This document shows, in pieces, positions 34,085 to 45,460 of a stretch of 64,000 bases of DNA. The position numbers were made by a program, and so were the translations under genes. The stretch is taken from assembly GCF_002865645.1 (NCBI RefSeq), contig NW_020194594.1, positions 928,575-992,574 of the forward strand, given 5' to 3'. Under the pieces are notes generated by a model that made no database searches, had not been told where the DNA came from, and saw nothing but the letters and a program-made list of their open reading frames with translations. Source of the stretch: Hyaloscypha bicolor E. Its lineage: Eukaryota > Ascomycota > Leotiomycetes > Helotiales > Hyaloscyphaceae. How positions within the stretch are numbered: the stretch's first letter is position 1; the number at the start of each line of letters is the position of its first letter.

Positions 34085-36142
34085 ATGCAGGTATTCCCAA
34101 CAGCTGCAGAGACCACCGGGGAGAGCGTGCGGAAAGGGAATCGAGTTCCTATATCTTGCACGGAGTGTCGAAAGAGAAAACAAAGGGTATTCCTCAATTT
34201 CAATCACAGATGTTGTCGCATTCTTACTGGATGATGTGCAGTGCAACAAGGAAACGCCTTGTAATAACTGTTCGAAGAGGTGATTAGCATTTTCTATTTG
34301 CCTTTCCAAATCCTACTAAGCAAGGTTCTCATCAGATATCCGCCTCCGATTTGCAGATACGAAGATGTCAAATCCGCAGGATCGCACCAAGACGAAACGC
34401 GGGCTGTTGCCAGTGTCACTGGTGGATCTCACAAACTTGTTCGTAGCCAAGTACGTCAAGCAATTCGGGAACATGTAGCATCACCTAGTGGGCCTGAAAA
34501 TCGCCATACGGACACACGGATGAACCCTCCTCCCCTCCATACCAGGCCTCTGATACAAAGTGGAAAGATTTTCTCCGGGGAAGCGAGTTGTGCAGAAACA
34601 GGCAGCCAACTACAAGGACGTGGAAGGGCTCGGAAATCTACAACAGAAGAGCGAGAAGTCTCTAATTACGTACGATTCTGCTTGAATCCCTACCTCCTCC
34701 CTCGGAGGGGACTTGCCTCTGCATACGGCTGCCCAGAAGCGTTTGACGCTCCCCTTCCAATTATCATTCAACCACTGCCCCCAATTCCGATTCCAAATAA
34801 AGGGCGTAATGCTGAGCTATTCCATTTCTGTAAGAGACTCAATCTTCACGGGCCGGTTGAAACTGACGTTCCCACAGTTCATAATGTACTTGCACCATAT
34901 ATCGGCGCTATCGATGGACTTGACCAGCCAAAGCTTATCAGAGATGGCTACCGCCCTTGGATGGCGAACTCTCCTTTCATGGCATACACGGCGATTCTTT
35001 CTTCTTCTGGTTATCAAGCTGAGGCCCGACTCCTCGATGTCTCAACACATGTGGAAACAATAGCAATCAAAGTGGAGATCATCAAGATCATCAATGAATA
35101 CCTCAAAACTAGCCTCGGGACGGTCAGTGATGAGGCGATTGCTGCTGTAAATCATCTCTTGATCAATGAGGCAAGTTGTCCCCCCTGCACGTCAGGTCCT
35201 CTATTCATCATATACGGCTAACAGTCATAGTGGTATTATGGGGACAAAAACAGCCAAATAGCTCATATGCAAGGGCTACAGCAGATGCTCAGACTACGCG
35301 GCGGTCTAGAAGGCATGCAGCAAAATCCGGCACTCTACGCTCTCCTCGTAATGTAAATATCCAATGTTCCTCCCTCCCTTTCCCGACTAACCTCGACACA
35401 AATCAGCACCGACTACCAAATAGCATGCACCTGTGAGCGCGAGCTCTCCTTACACAACACCACGCATTCCGATCCCCTCCCCGCACTATTTTCTTATCCA
35501 TTGGCCATGGAGTCACCCCTGCTCCAATCCAACATCCACTTCATCGATATCTGTCAAACGCTCGATATCAGCAAAGCAGCGGCTGAAATTCTGGACGATA
35601 TGCGCTTCCTCACTTGCTCGATAATCGCCCTCTCATCCCCCTCTGCCGCCTCCAGTGAGACCAACGCGCAAGAGACCATAAAAACTGTCACCACAGCCCG
35701 CTGGATCCACGACCGCGTCTCTGCCCTTCCATCGATTTCCACCCTGAATGAAGACTCGCAGAATCCTCTAGCAGCAGACTTCATCTACGAATGCATCCTC
35801 ATCGCCTCCACCATCTACTCCTCTGCCATCCTACACCGCGTTCCTTTCTCCTCCGCGAAAGTCTGCAGTCCGGCTCACCAGCAAGCTTTCTGGACAAACA
35901 TGACGCGCATCCCGCTCTCGAGGTGGAAAACCGTGTCGGGGATTTATCTGTGGCTTTGTCTGGTGTTTTGCCCTGCGGCGGAGTGGACGGGGTATGGACG
36001 GTTCCTGAAGAGCATGGTGAGTACGACGTTGACGTATATTGGGCTTGTGGACTGGGAGGGGATGAGGGTGTGTGTGGAGGGCTTTCTAAGGGTGCAGAGG
36101 TGGTTGAGGGGGGAGGAAGGGAGAGGGAGAATTGAGGGGTAG
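34085..36142 (+). CDS. Zn2Cys6 transcription factor 1, five exons
   Basis: Exons 34085-34186, 34242-34279, 34336-35170, 35231-35352 and 35407-36142, together about 610 aa. Splicing assembles the binuclear zinc cluster from three exons: cysteines at about residues 25, 28, 35, 41, 44 and 53, with spacing C-x2-C-x6-C-x5-C-x2-C-x8-C, followed by RYED. The acceptor at 34335 was chosen because it supplies the sixth cysteine. The middle exons carry the helical pattern common in these regulators (VNHLLINE-WYYGD, then a GLQQMLRLRGG segment), corresponding to the fungal transcription-factor regulatory region. The fourth and fifth exons join as LLV-ITDYQIAC. The third intron starts GC (GAG then GCAAGT). 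It should bind DNA containing CGG half-sites; the targets are unknown. Confidence 0.85.
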
Positions 36143-37031
36143 TAGGAAGAGGGTAGTTTGATTGGAGGGATGGATGCTGGCATCCTTCTTGAGCCAGTCT
36201 ATACCTGTCTCTTAGTATCCTTTCTTATTCTTGCCCGTATCTTTAGCCTTAGATCAGATTGTTGTAATAACTTCTTATACTTGCGAGATGACTGTTTGGC
36301 GGTGGTAGGCGGGGTTCTTATTTGTACAAAGATATAGTCTTGTTTCCTGAATTCGCTCATCTGCGCGTAAAAACCGATTACCGAGGAGCTTGGCATGAGC
36401 AGGCGACATTGGAAAGTTGAAAAGAGTCCCTTGCCTTTGGCAAACTTGCGAGAAGATTGCCCGAGCTGGTGAGAAAGCGCCTGAACCAATCCTGATCGTA
36501 TAGGGGTAACGTGCCTGATAAAACAGTCCAGGAGTTTACAAATCAGCGCTTATAACGGAGGATCTAGAGCTATACTAGGATAAATCATGATGAGAGAGTA
36601 ATGAAAAGAAGAGGTTGAAGGACAGAAAATGGAAAAGAAAGAAGAACCATATTTTTCAATTTTAAAGTGAGACGTAAAGAGAGAGGGAGAAAGAGAAGTG
36701 GAAGAGATTGCATAATGGCAGAAGAGGTTCAGCCCTCCAGCCCCATCTTGCTCTACTTGCACAACTCCATTCAGGCCATTTTACATTGGGATTGTTATTG
36801 GCCAGTGGTTCCTTTGCTAGCTTTTGCTGACATGTGACATCAGAGGTTGGCACTTACAGTTTCATGAACCCCAATTGAGGCCCCAAGGGAAGTCTGCTCT
36901 GATGTGTTGACATTCTTCCCTGAGACCTTCCCTGAGACCTTTCCTGTCAGACTTGGTGCTCTCAACTGATCTGCAATGAAATAAATGGTACCCATATTAT
37001 AAAAACATCAGAGAAATACCGAATTGCTATT
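36143..37031. other. Intergenic, no gene seen
   Basis: Spacer between the convergent Zn2Cys6 factor 1 and the orphan gene on the minus strand. A 96-codon minus frame at 36199-36489 is Lys/Arg-rich with no recognisable family. Confidence 0.5.
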
Positions 37032-38138
37032 TCAATGTTTCAACACTAAATTGATATTCAAATCCGCTCTCAAACGGTGGTTCTCGATTTGAGGGCCCAT
37101 TCCGATAAGCTTCAGTTCAATGGTCGTCGCTGTGTTTGCCTCATCATCCTCTCTATCACCCATTCTCCTCTTCTTCGACGATGGGCTCAAATATACCTTT
37201 TCATTGCCCTCCACTGACGAATCCAAACGTTTGTAAAGGGGCTCAAAATCTGCACAGGAGATCATCACACCCACAGTAGGCTTCGCAGCCAACGGCACCA
37301 GTTCATCCCGTTCAATGTCAAATACAATCACTTTGCCACTCCTTGCATCATTTGCAGAAATTTCGACTGTAACGTTACGATCACAGCCTGCGAAATCCGC
37401 ACACTTGACAACCGTCTCCCAATCGCGGATGGCACGAAACGTGCAATGCAGATCCGGGCATCCGACGCCGGGAATCTCGTCCCCAAGTTTGGGGAAGATA
37501 TACGGACGATCGATATCAGGGCGTCCGCGGAAAAACAGTCGATGCGCTTCGAGGCGGATGCGGCCATTTGGTGAAAATTTGCGTTGACCGATAATAATGT
37601 TCGGATTCTCACGATCAAGGTCACCACCTTCCTTCGAGAGCAAAATCTCCCGAACAACGTAGGTTTTAGTCTCGCCATTGATTATGGAATCTGATGGTGC
37701 GGTTAGCATTAGGCACTGATGTGTGGGGGGTAGACGACCTTTCAGCGCAAACAATCGAAACTTTGTCCCGGCATTTTTGCACTCTTCCCAAACCTCGGCA
37801 TTGTCCTCGTGCTCCCCGGCGACAACGGTCAACAACCCCCCTTCGTTCTTCGATTGCTCAACGACATTGAGGACGGTACCGAGGTGCGTGGACTCTAAAT
37901 CGCTGACAAAATCCGAGCCGCTCCTCCTCCACGTCTTCCTCCGCTCGCTGCTCTGTCCAGGCGGTAGGAAAATCGAAGCACTGCTTTCGGTGCCTAGTAC
38001 AGCTTCGCCAGTCTCCAAACCCTCTTCTTCCACAAATGCTGCCTTTCGTTTCATTTGGTTGTGGGTAAATATCAAAACTCTGCTTTCGATGCTTTTATAA
38101 ACGTGAGTGAGTGCGGGGAAGATGATACTTGTAGACAA
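37032..38138 (-). CDS. Orphan protein of unknown function
   Basis: Uninterrupted frame of 368 codons. I do not recognise a family. The sequence is acidic at the N-terminal third and globular in the middle, with a WEECKNAGTKFRLFALKGR segment, an RKFSPNGRIRLEAHRLFFRGRP segment and a Cys/His-containing stretch (GCPDLHCTFRAIRDWE, then KCADFAGCDRN). A basic KKRRMGDREDD patch near the C-terminus could be a nuclear signal. A TATA-like element (TTATAAAAGC on the minus strand, about 38101-38092) lies inside the frame, so translation may instead start at Met29 (38054, MKRKAAFVEEE), giving 340 aa; the first 28 residues differ in character from the rest. Confidence 0.6.
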   Translation of the reverse strand: MSTSIIFPALTHVYKSIESRVLIFTHNQMKRKAAFVEEEGLETGEAVLGTESSASIFLPPGQSSERRKTWRRSGSDFVSDLESTHLGTVLNVVEQSKNEGGLLTVVAGEHEDNAEVWEECKNAGTKFRLFALKGRLPPTHQCLMLTAPSDSIINGETKTYVVREILLSKEGGDLDRENPNIIIGQRKFSPNGRIRLEAHRLFFRGRPDIDRPYIFPKLGDEIPGVGCPDLHCTFRAIRDWETVVKCADFAGCDRNVTVEISANDARSGKVIVFDIERDELVPLAAKPTVGVMISCADFEPLYKRLDSSVEGNEKVYLSPSSKKRRMGDREDDEANTATTIELKLIGMGPQIENHRLRADLNINLVLKH

Positions 38139-38146
38139 AACGGGAT

Positions 38147-38344
38147 CTAAGAATAGATTTTGGCGCGGAGTCTGCTACAGTACAGACTAGCCGTTTTGAG
38201 CGATACACCCCGGGTGTCATAACTCTTCAAAGTCGAATTGAGATCTGTCAAGTTCGCATTTATCGCTGCAAGCAGTGCTAACACAGAGCCTTTACCCCCC
38301 GCCATCGTTTCAGGTATGTCGAAAGTTTGGCCCGTAGTTGCCAT
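38147..38344 (-). CDS. Possible small hypothetical protein
   Basis: A 65-codon frame, MATTGQTFDIPETMAGGKG..., lies just upstream of the orphan gene on the same strand. Its first 50 residues look protein-like (a LLAAINANLTDLNSTLKSYD amphipathic stretch). It could be a first exon of the downstream gene or an independent small gene. No splice junction joining the two in frame is convincing, and no family is recognised. A run of about 20 A lies at 38366-38385. Confidence 0.25.
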   Translation of the reverse strand: MATTGQTFDIPETMAGGKGSVLALLAAINANLTDLNSTLKSYDTRGVSLKTASLYCSRLRAKIYS

Positions 38345-40765
38345 ATTGTTCGAGTCCGCATACCAAAAAAAAAAAAAAAAAAAACCACTCTTTTACAAGC
38401 AATTCTAGCCGCATCACAAGGTTAAAAGAAATATATAGTTATCAGGATATCGAAAATACTATGGCATGTTAATATATTGAAGTATTTGTAATTATAATAA
38501 AGGTATGTATAAAAATCGAATTTTTTGGGGTGGGCGGTTGGCTAGTGGATACTTCTACCCAATTAGGCGTTTCGGTGTAACCGCTGTAATGTTTTTCTCG
38601 GCTGACACGTCTGGTGCGTGGGCGAATCCAAACATTGCATAGCGCAAGCGACTATCACTGCTCACCAACTCATAGTCACCACATATTGAATTAACCCCGC
38701 TCTCCTCTCCCCGTTTTTGTTTCTTTTTATGTCTCAGCTGGTTATCGTATGATTGCTGCGAGATCGCCAGCCATTGATTGGTAGATGGGTAAGGTTACCA
38801 GTAGCTCTCAGCAATGGGAGGCTCTTTGGTGGCTTGGGGCTTGACCTGCAACATGAATTCCACATTAATGGTTGATTGGGCTACTTTGCTGCAATGAAAG
38901 CCCGACCAAGACCTGCAGACGATGATCTGGCAAGAAAATACCTCAAACAGCGAGAACGAAATTTTTGAAACTGTGCAAGAAAATCACATCTAGCAGCCCT
39001 CTATTTGGCGAGTTGAGAAGCCTGAGCTTGTGCGCATTGCCCGGTGTGACGTAGACGGCTTGCACAGCCACCCCCGCTAGAATGCTACATGCCTCCTGTT
39101 GGTAAGGCTTGTAATGTCGTGAGCCTTTGGGCTCAAATATTCACGCGATGTGAGAAATTTGATTTTGTTGTACTTCTTGAAGCTCAATGATATCCCTATT
39201 GACAATATTGTTCAGCTCATCAATAATACTCAGCGCTATGTTGTCCATGCCTTTGCGCCTCTCCTCTGAGAACTGGACAACCGCAGATTTCGCTGTGAGG
39301 ATATATCGCAGATCGGCCTCGAAGAAGGGGGGAGGTTTCTCCTGATTAGCAAAATAGACGGCACTTCGTCCTAATTCGATAGGAAGGCATTTTCTAGTCT
39401 GCATTTTATGCAGGACATGAAACTTCATCAATGTTCTTTAAGCCGGATGTGTTTTGTGTATATCAGAATTACGAACCTTCAAGATTGCGATCATAATCGA
39501 TGGCTTTGAGGAAATAAAGAGATTGCGAGCCGCAATGTTGGAGGCCAGACGCCAGCCTCGGCTTGGATCATTTTATTTTGCTCTGTCTTACTTATAGGCT
39601 GCCGAAAGCAGGAACCAGACTCGTATTCAAAACTCAGATTCAAATACAAACGATATAACTTCACCAACTCGATAATCCTGCAGGTGAATAAAACCCGATG
39701 TCTTAGACGATATTAAACTGACACCAAAAAGATATTTGACAACAAACTCGACCAGTGAGTCAAATGAGTAGAGTAGAGTAGAGTAGTGGGTTCTACTCAT
39801 ACTGTACTCATATTCTACTCAAGCTACTCATGAGTACTATAAGTAGTATCCACGTAATAGGCACACGTGATATCCTAGCTAAATTAGGTAAACCTCTTGC
39901 TTGCTCTTGCTCTAGCGCTCTCTCGCTACCTAATTAGGCAGTAATATTACTTAGTAAGCAAGCTAAAGATTAGAGGCAAATTAAGATTTTAAGGAAGGTA
40001 ATTATTTTGTTATTATAAAAATTTAGTATTTAGCTAGTCTTACATAAACCCTAATTTACCTTTACTAGAGCTACTTAATAGATACCTGTATTATTTAATT
40101 ATTATTAAGTAAACCTTAATTTATTATAGCTATATAATAATTATTTATACTACTTATACTACTCACACGTATATACTCTACTCTACTCAAATTTTTAGGA
40201 ATTACGCTACTCATGAATCTTCGTGAGTAGTATGAGTAGCATGAGTAGTTTTTTGACACACTGAGGATGACGTGAAAGGTTCTTAATCACAGAGGATCTT
40301 CCCAATATCTCTTCGACGCGAGACGAGCATCAGAATCTCAAGTATAACATTTCATATTACAGCTTATGCCTTCTCACAAACGTCGGCGGGGTGAGAGTAG
40401 CACTCAGTGAGAGACGAATAAAATCCAGCTCGTTGAGAACGGCGGCCTCCACTTTTCCCATGGACCTCTAGGGCTCTAAACTCCCGAGTGCAATGAGTAT
40501 AATGTTCCGAGAACGTCGCTTTGAAATATTGGATGGTGAGAACCCGGTAGAAGCTTCACGTGTGCACGGTATGATTCATATAGGAGTAAAGTGGAGGCGA
40601 TTAAATTTCGAACAAGAAAAAATAAACATTTTCATATCCGTTCTAAGTGACAAATCCATTATAGATCTATTAGGTGAGCCAGCCTTGTTTTGAAGATAGG
40701 TGCTCATCAGGGTCTGTTGTAACCTCCACGAGGTCCTAACAACTGTGGCATATCAAATGTAATAT
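38345..40765. other. Intergenic with hAT-like MITE and one doubtful frame
   Basis: Spacer between the orphan gene and Zn2Cys6 factor 2. It contains a poly-A run near 38366, the inverted-repeat element at 39753-40263, and a 96-codon minus frame at 39141-39431 with a fairly protein-like C-terminal half (DNIALSIIDELNNIVNRD) but no recognised family. Otherwise nothing identifiable. Confidence 0.45.
39753..40263. mobile_element. 511-bp hAT-like non-autonomous DNA transposon
   Basis: The element starts CAGTGAGTCAAA and ends with the reverse complement of CAGTGTGTCAAA, so both ends have the CAGTG terminus typical of hAT transposons and 11 of 12 matching terminal bases. Inside each end lie dense clusters of the pentamer GAGTA/TACTC (for example GAGTAGAGTAGAGTAG at the left, and ACTACTCATGCTACTC on the reverse of the right), the kind of subterminal repeats that hAT transposases bind. 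The centre is A+T-rich and RIP-like with no coding frame. An 8-bp target duplication is not recognisable in the flanks. Confidence 0.75.
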
Positions 40766-43105
40766 TCATGTCTTCAAGAAATCTTCATCCCTAAAATCAT
40801 CGATCTCTCCTACACATGGTATATCCCCCCGCCAATCTTTATACAGCATCTGATAACACCAATACATTTCATCATCATACATTGACAATTCCTTCCATTT
40901 TGCTACCTTCAATTCTAGAGAGTCCTAGGGTTAGTTTATATGTCCAACGCTACTTGAAGGAAGGCATCTTCGTAGAGGGTGAGTGTCTTACCTTGGCGAG
41001 AGATCTCTTGTTGGATGCTGCGCAGATATTCGATCTGATCGTGCGTCAAGCCATTGCTGATACTACCGCTTCCGCCGAGTTCCGACCGGGGGATTAGTAA
41101 CGGCATTGAGCCATTACAGGCAAAATGAAAGTATGCCAGCATAGTTTTGCAGGTATGGATGAAGCCTTGCGTGAGGGTTCCTCCCCTTGCTCCGGGCTTT
41201 AGAGTTGTGAAGTCAGTATGCACAAGACTACAATTATGCGGAAAGAGAGGAATTGAGGTAATAGTGAGGGAAAATTAAAGTTTTTACCTTTAGTCCGTAC
41301 CGCTTAGTCCATGCAAGGATATCTTTCATTACCCATCCCATGTTAGACATCATGATGAATATCGTGAGATATATTTCGAGCCAATTCTCCCTCTTTTGCT
41401 CATTAATCTTATCTTTTAACCCCTTCAACAACCGTTTCTCAAGAGGGATAAGTAGATCTCGGAGGAAGATATCATCGAGTTGAGTGTCCATCACTGGAGT
41501 TACTGGAATTATCCCGTTAAATGGATTTCCGGGCTCGCTTGAGGGCTCAAGTCCAATCATAGCTCCTCCACAGAAAATTCGCCAAGGTCCTTCTATGAAG
41601 CGAGTTGCTACCCAGCAATACAGCGCGTCAGATATCAGATTGCTCTAATTGATCAGTCAGCCTAACTTGTAGTTATATTTATAGAACGCTGCCAAGTTGA
41701 TTACCTGGCCAAAAGCTGTATATGCAAGTGCTGCTTGGAAGGTTCGACAAACAATCGGGTTTGAATCCGTAAGAAGTGCCTCAATATAGCTAGACCGTGC
41801 TAAGCAAATAAATTCTCTGATACTACGTCTTGCCGCTTCTATGTCACTGATAAAGTATGGAGGCATATCCATTGTGTGACGTTGTCCTGTTGAGTCTTCC
41901 CAGGCATACCCTATTTTGTCCTCTGGCCCAGGTTCAAAGAGAGAGACGGTGACCGAAAGCGCATTATCGAAACCTTCCCCCTTATCCTGGGTGAGGAACA
42001 GTATATGAGGAGTATTTTTGCCTCGCGTCTTGTATTTCTGGAGCTCCAACTTTCTCCGCACCCAGAGTTCAAGATTGTTGTTCAACGTCGAGCCTATTGT
42101 AAGTTAATGGGACGCTCGTGTTTTCAGGGCTACCACTAACCTTTCCTATGTAGATTGAGGTCCAGGATATTAATACGCATGCACAGCTGGTGGGACAAGT
42201 TCACCGAATCTCTTATACACCGTCCACAAGGCTGATAGAGGCTTTCCGCCATGTCACACTATTTGTGTGAGTATAATCCCAGCAAGGAGTTAAGCGGCTG
42301 CACTTACACGTATCCTGTGACGACGACATCTTGGACATGCACCTATACGTCTCGTAATGGAAGTCGCATGTTGTAACTCTCTACTTGCAGTTGCACGGAC
42401 TACTTGGCTGAGACCAAAAACACATTCGGTACCTGTAACCTTCCCTTTGACATCCCTCTTGACCAACACTTTCGGTGCCTTATTGTGAATTTTAGAAGAT
42501 TGGAGTGAGTATTGAAAGCGGTGTGGGCGTACCATGTCTGTCTTTAGCGCATCTTGCCTCGAAGCCAGGGTATAACATCCTGTCTTCTCTGAGGGCTTTT
42601 CCCCTCGGCCACTCTTCGGAGCTAGGGGCTTTCGTGTCCTTGAGGGACTGTACTGAACAAATTTTAGGTTTACGGCAGGCTCAGCGGCCGACTGGCTGGG
42701 AATGGTCTCAGATAGAATAGTGCTAGGACTCGAGATGCCCGAAGAACCTAGTTCAAGACCGGGAGACCAAAAGTCTGATGTGGGGCTTTGGTTATCTGAC
42801 CCAGGACTTCGGAAGACTGCTGCGGGTATGTCATGCTGCAATGTTACATCGGCACCACAGGTGCTCTGGTGATGCTCAACTCGGGTGTCCTCCAAAGCTT
42901 TAGGGACACAAGTCGACGCGTGTTGGTTCCGGTATGGTGCTGCTTGAGACACAGATACAGGCGCGAGACAAAGCGTATCTTGGCCGTCGGGAAACGAATG
43001 CTGTGATATGGCGATATTCCACGGGACTGCCTGGCCAGTAAGGGCCTGATAGGGTGGCTCGGGATTTGACATCGAGATTTCTGAAGAACAGTGTGCAAGG
43101 ACCAA
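40766..43105 (-). CDS. Zn2Cys6-type transcription factor 2, six exons
   Basis: Exons (minus): 43105-42308, 42258-42141, 42093-41705, 41644-41288, 41196-40992 and 40914-40766; about 671 aa. The first exon is Ser/Pro/Gln-rich and ends in RRIGACPRCRRHRIR. Splicing places C next, so the zinc cluster has cysteines near 257, 260, 267, 277, 280 and 292, in the pattern CPRC...C...CGRC...C seen in a fungal family with long last spacing. The later exons are helical; QSNLISDALYCWVATRFIEGP and the exon ending DWRGDIPCVGEIDDF are characteristic. The fifth exon's start is the least certain: an alternative donor at about 41299 with an acceptor at 41228 also keeps frame. An in-frame Met at 43072 is an alternative start. 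The promoter contains diverged tandem repeats. Confidence 0.8.
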
Positions 43106-43253
43106 AGCAACTATGCCGTGGGGCTACTATTGTTCGTTACGCTTCTTTGAAAGGGACTATACACGGAAGCTAAAAGGGGGAGAGGCGACCCGCTCCAAGA
43201 TAACATGAATGTTACACAGTTGCACAGGAGGCTATAGTACGGCAGTCTCTAAA

Positions 43254-43560
43254 ATCGGTCAGGCGATTGCCCGATTGCCCAAAGAGGTAATCTGCATGTG
43301 CGGCATTCTCCTCTGACTAATCACTCCGCGAGAAGACAGGCTTAGATCGGCCAAGCTACTCCCCAATTGCCCGATTTCCCAAGGAGGGTTATGCACCTTT
43401 TACCCTACGGATTGGTGGACAAACTCACCACCACGCACGAAGACAGGTTTCAGATCGGCCAAGCCACTCCCCGATTACCCAACGAGGGAATCGGAACGCC
43501 ACAACAGAAACAGGAGACGCAGCAGGCCAATCACCATGAGCACCACGTCGAATCGGCGAT
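43254..43560. repeat. Three diverged tandem repeats upstream of Zn2Cys6 factor 2
   Basis: Units starting at about 43254, 43346 and 43454 share ATCGGYCAAG-like starts, CCCGATT-x-CCCAA and GAGGG blocks, and units 2 and 3 are each preceded by GAAGACAGG. The spacing is 92 and 108 bp. They lie 150-450 bp upstream of the start of the minus-strand regulator, so they may be a repeated cis-element of its promoter. Confidence 0.7.
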
Positions 43561-45460
43561 TCGATCTCGAAAGCCACCAAGGCATGTCAGGCATCTGTAA
43601 ATTCGACTACTGCGTGCGTGCCCGAGGACAACTGGAACTGCGAGTCTTGAGTCGTGAGTAGAGTGTGCAGGATATGTCAACCCACCAGAGCACCCACACC
43701 GCCCTCCTTGTTAATCGCGGCGCCGCTCGCTAGTGGGACAGGACTAGCCAACTAGGGCCGTGGGAGAACGTTGTTCACAATCGACCAATAAGTAAGGCAT
43801 CCCGCTGAAGCAAGAAGAAAACCGTGGCAATCCTTTGATACGGTATCTGCACCGGATTCCGATTTATTACACTGATGATTACCTTTTTAGGAAATCGGAG
43901 AGAGCCATTACAGCAAGACAAAAGAGGTACCTGGTGGCGTTAATCTTACATCAAAGCGACTGCAAGTCAAGCTCCAAGGTGCTTGGAAGGCAGACAACGA
44001 TACCATTTTGGATATCGGTGAGCTTCTCGTGCTGTTCCAAATCACCAGGCGGAAAATACTCGCACGTTGCGGTGATTGATGAAACTGGCCTCACGATTAC
44101 CCTTTTGGATAGTCGGGGACGCTGCGGCTCTGATGAACTGAGAGCTGGAGCAATGTTATATACCTAAGGTAAGATCGCTTGGACTTCCGAGCTAAACTAT
44201 CATATTTCCGGGTGCACGACATAAGGCCCCACACATATCTGTAGGTAGAATATTGCCGAAAGTCGTCGAGGTATCGGCTAGCCCTGCTGTATCACGGCCA
44301 ATCTGCAGACATGGAGAGGTAAGAAAATAATCCCTCGGTTTAACGAACACCCTCTAACGGCTTGCCAGAGGCCAAAAACTCGGTCAGCACAGAGCGCTGC
44401 GTTGCTCCATGTGGACCCTCGCAGAAGATCTCGCGGGAGTAGGGGCTTGGGCTTGGCTTGCACCCGAGTTGGATCTTGGAAAGGTTGTATTTACGAACCA
44501 GACAAAGAATTCGGAGGATTTGGACTATGAACTCATCAACGAACGCCATTTCGGAACCTTGAAACAAATCCAGCTCGATGCACATGTGCATAGAGAGCAT
44601 CGCCGCTCGAAAATGAGCTTGCTCAGACAATATCTCCTCGAAACAAAGTCTGAAAACCTAACCACTCAGGAACGAATCATGCGCAGGATAATGGGCCCGG
44701 ATTTTGCAGCTGCAAACGGTTCGAAGAGGATTCGTGGCAGTCTATTATAGACACCAATCTTAAAATGTGCTGTCCGTGACCGGAGAGTCCATTCTCACTG
44801 CTTGTCTAGTTTCATTACTTGAAGGTCTTTTGTCAACGATGGATCAGAGGGCGTACTGGAATCGGCACAGGAATTGAAGTAAATAACATTACCAAGACAT
44901 AGTAACAGCGATTAGTGCAAGGACTTGTAAATATAACAGATTTTTATACAAGCAATTTGATATTTTTATGCAAACAATATTACTCTGAATAACTTTCTAT
45001 TACATAATGCATAATGCAGCTGGAGGTTTATGTTGCTCTATTATCCACGTGATAATGCTAAAAATTTCGCGCGGAGGATAGGGAAAAGCGGGTCCAAAAC
45101 TTCGATAAGTCTTTACTACCCCGCCCCCTTGAATAATTCAGGGTCACGATACCAATAACACCAAGCCTGCACAGCCCATTTCAGGGATCTTTGACCAATA
45201 ATGCCTCTCTAACGCACCTGGCATTCCCTAGTTCGAGGATATTAACGACGTCTCAGGGTGGCGTTACCCAGGTTTCCACCCGTAATTATTCAAGGAGGGC
45301 GGGGATAGTTTTATCTCCAGTCCATCGCCGGCTTCGGCCCCACCATTTTTCTTCCAAAACCATTGCCCCAGCTAGACAGAACTGCCAGTTATTTATTTCT
45401 TCATTCAGAGTCCAGACATTTAGTAAGTACTAAAGGCTGTCAAACAAAGGACAAGTCATT
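43561..45460. other. Intergenic holding a protease relic
   Basis: Spacer between Zn2Cys6 factor 2 and the dehydrogenase at 45461. The only protein-like sequence is the relic at 43985-44750. The stretch 44760-45460 is A+T-richer and shows no gene; it includes the dehydrogenase promoter. Confidence 0.4.
43985..44750 (+). pseudogene. Relic of a Ulp1-like (C48) cysteine protease
   Basis: The frame ending at 44167 contains KYSHVAVIDETGLTITLLDS, resembling the His...Asp block of Ulp1/SUMO-type proteases (H-x5-ID...YDS). In a second frame, beginning just upstream of 44409, QHRALRCSMWTLAEDLAG resembles the Gln-x5-Cys-Gly active-site block, with Ser in place of the usual Gly and Arg in place of the usual Asp before Cys. 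About 240 nt of stop-rich sequence lies between the blocks. Such proteases occur both as host enzymes and inside large DNA transposons, so this may be part of a lost mobile element. The identification rests on two short motifs. Confidence 0.35.

Noticed and set aside
36199..36489. Minus-strand frame of 96 codons
   Set aside because: Basic low-complexity sequence in a spacer; no family and no homologous pattern.
39753..40263. GAGTA-rich tract considered as a CRISPR-like or simple microsatellite array
   Set aside because: The repeats are irregular, lie at both ends in inverted order and belong to a CAGTG-ended element; CRISPR arrays are not expected in a eukaryote.
40493..40693. Plus-strand frame of 66 codons
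   Set aside because: Lies in the 3' flank of Zn2Cys6 factor 2 without any supporting feature.
44340..44630. Minus-strand frame of 96 codons
   Set aside because: Antisense to the more protein-like protease relic.
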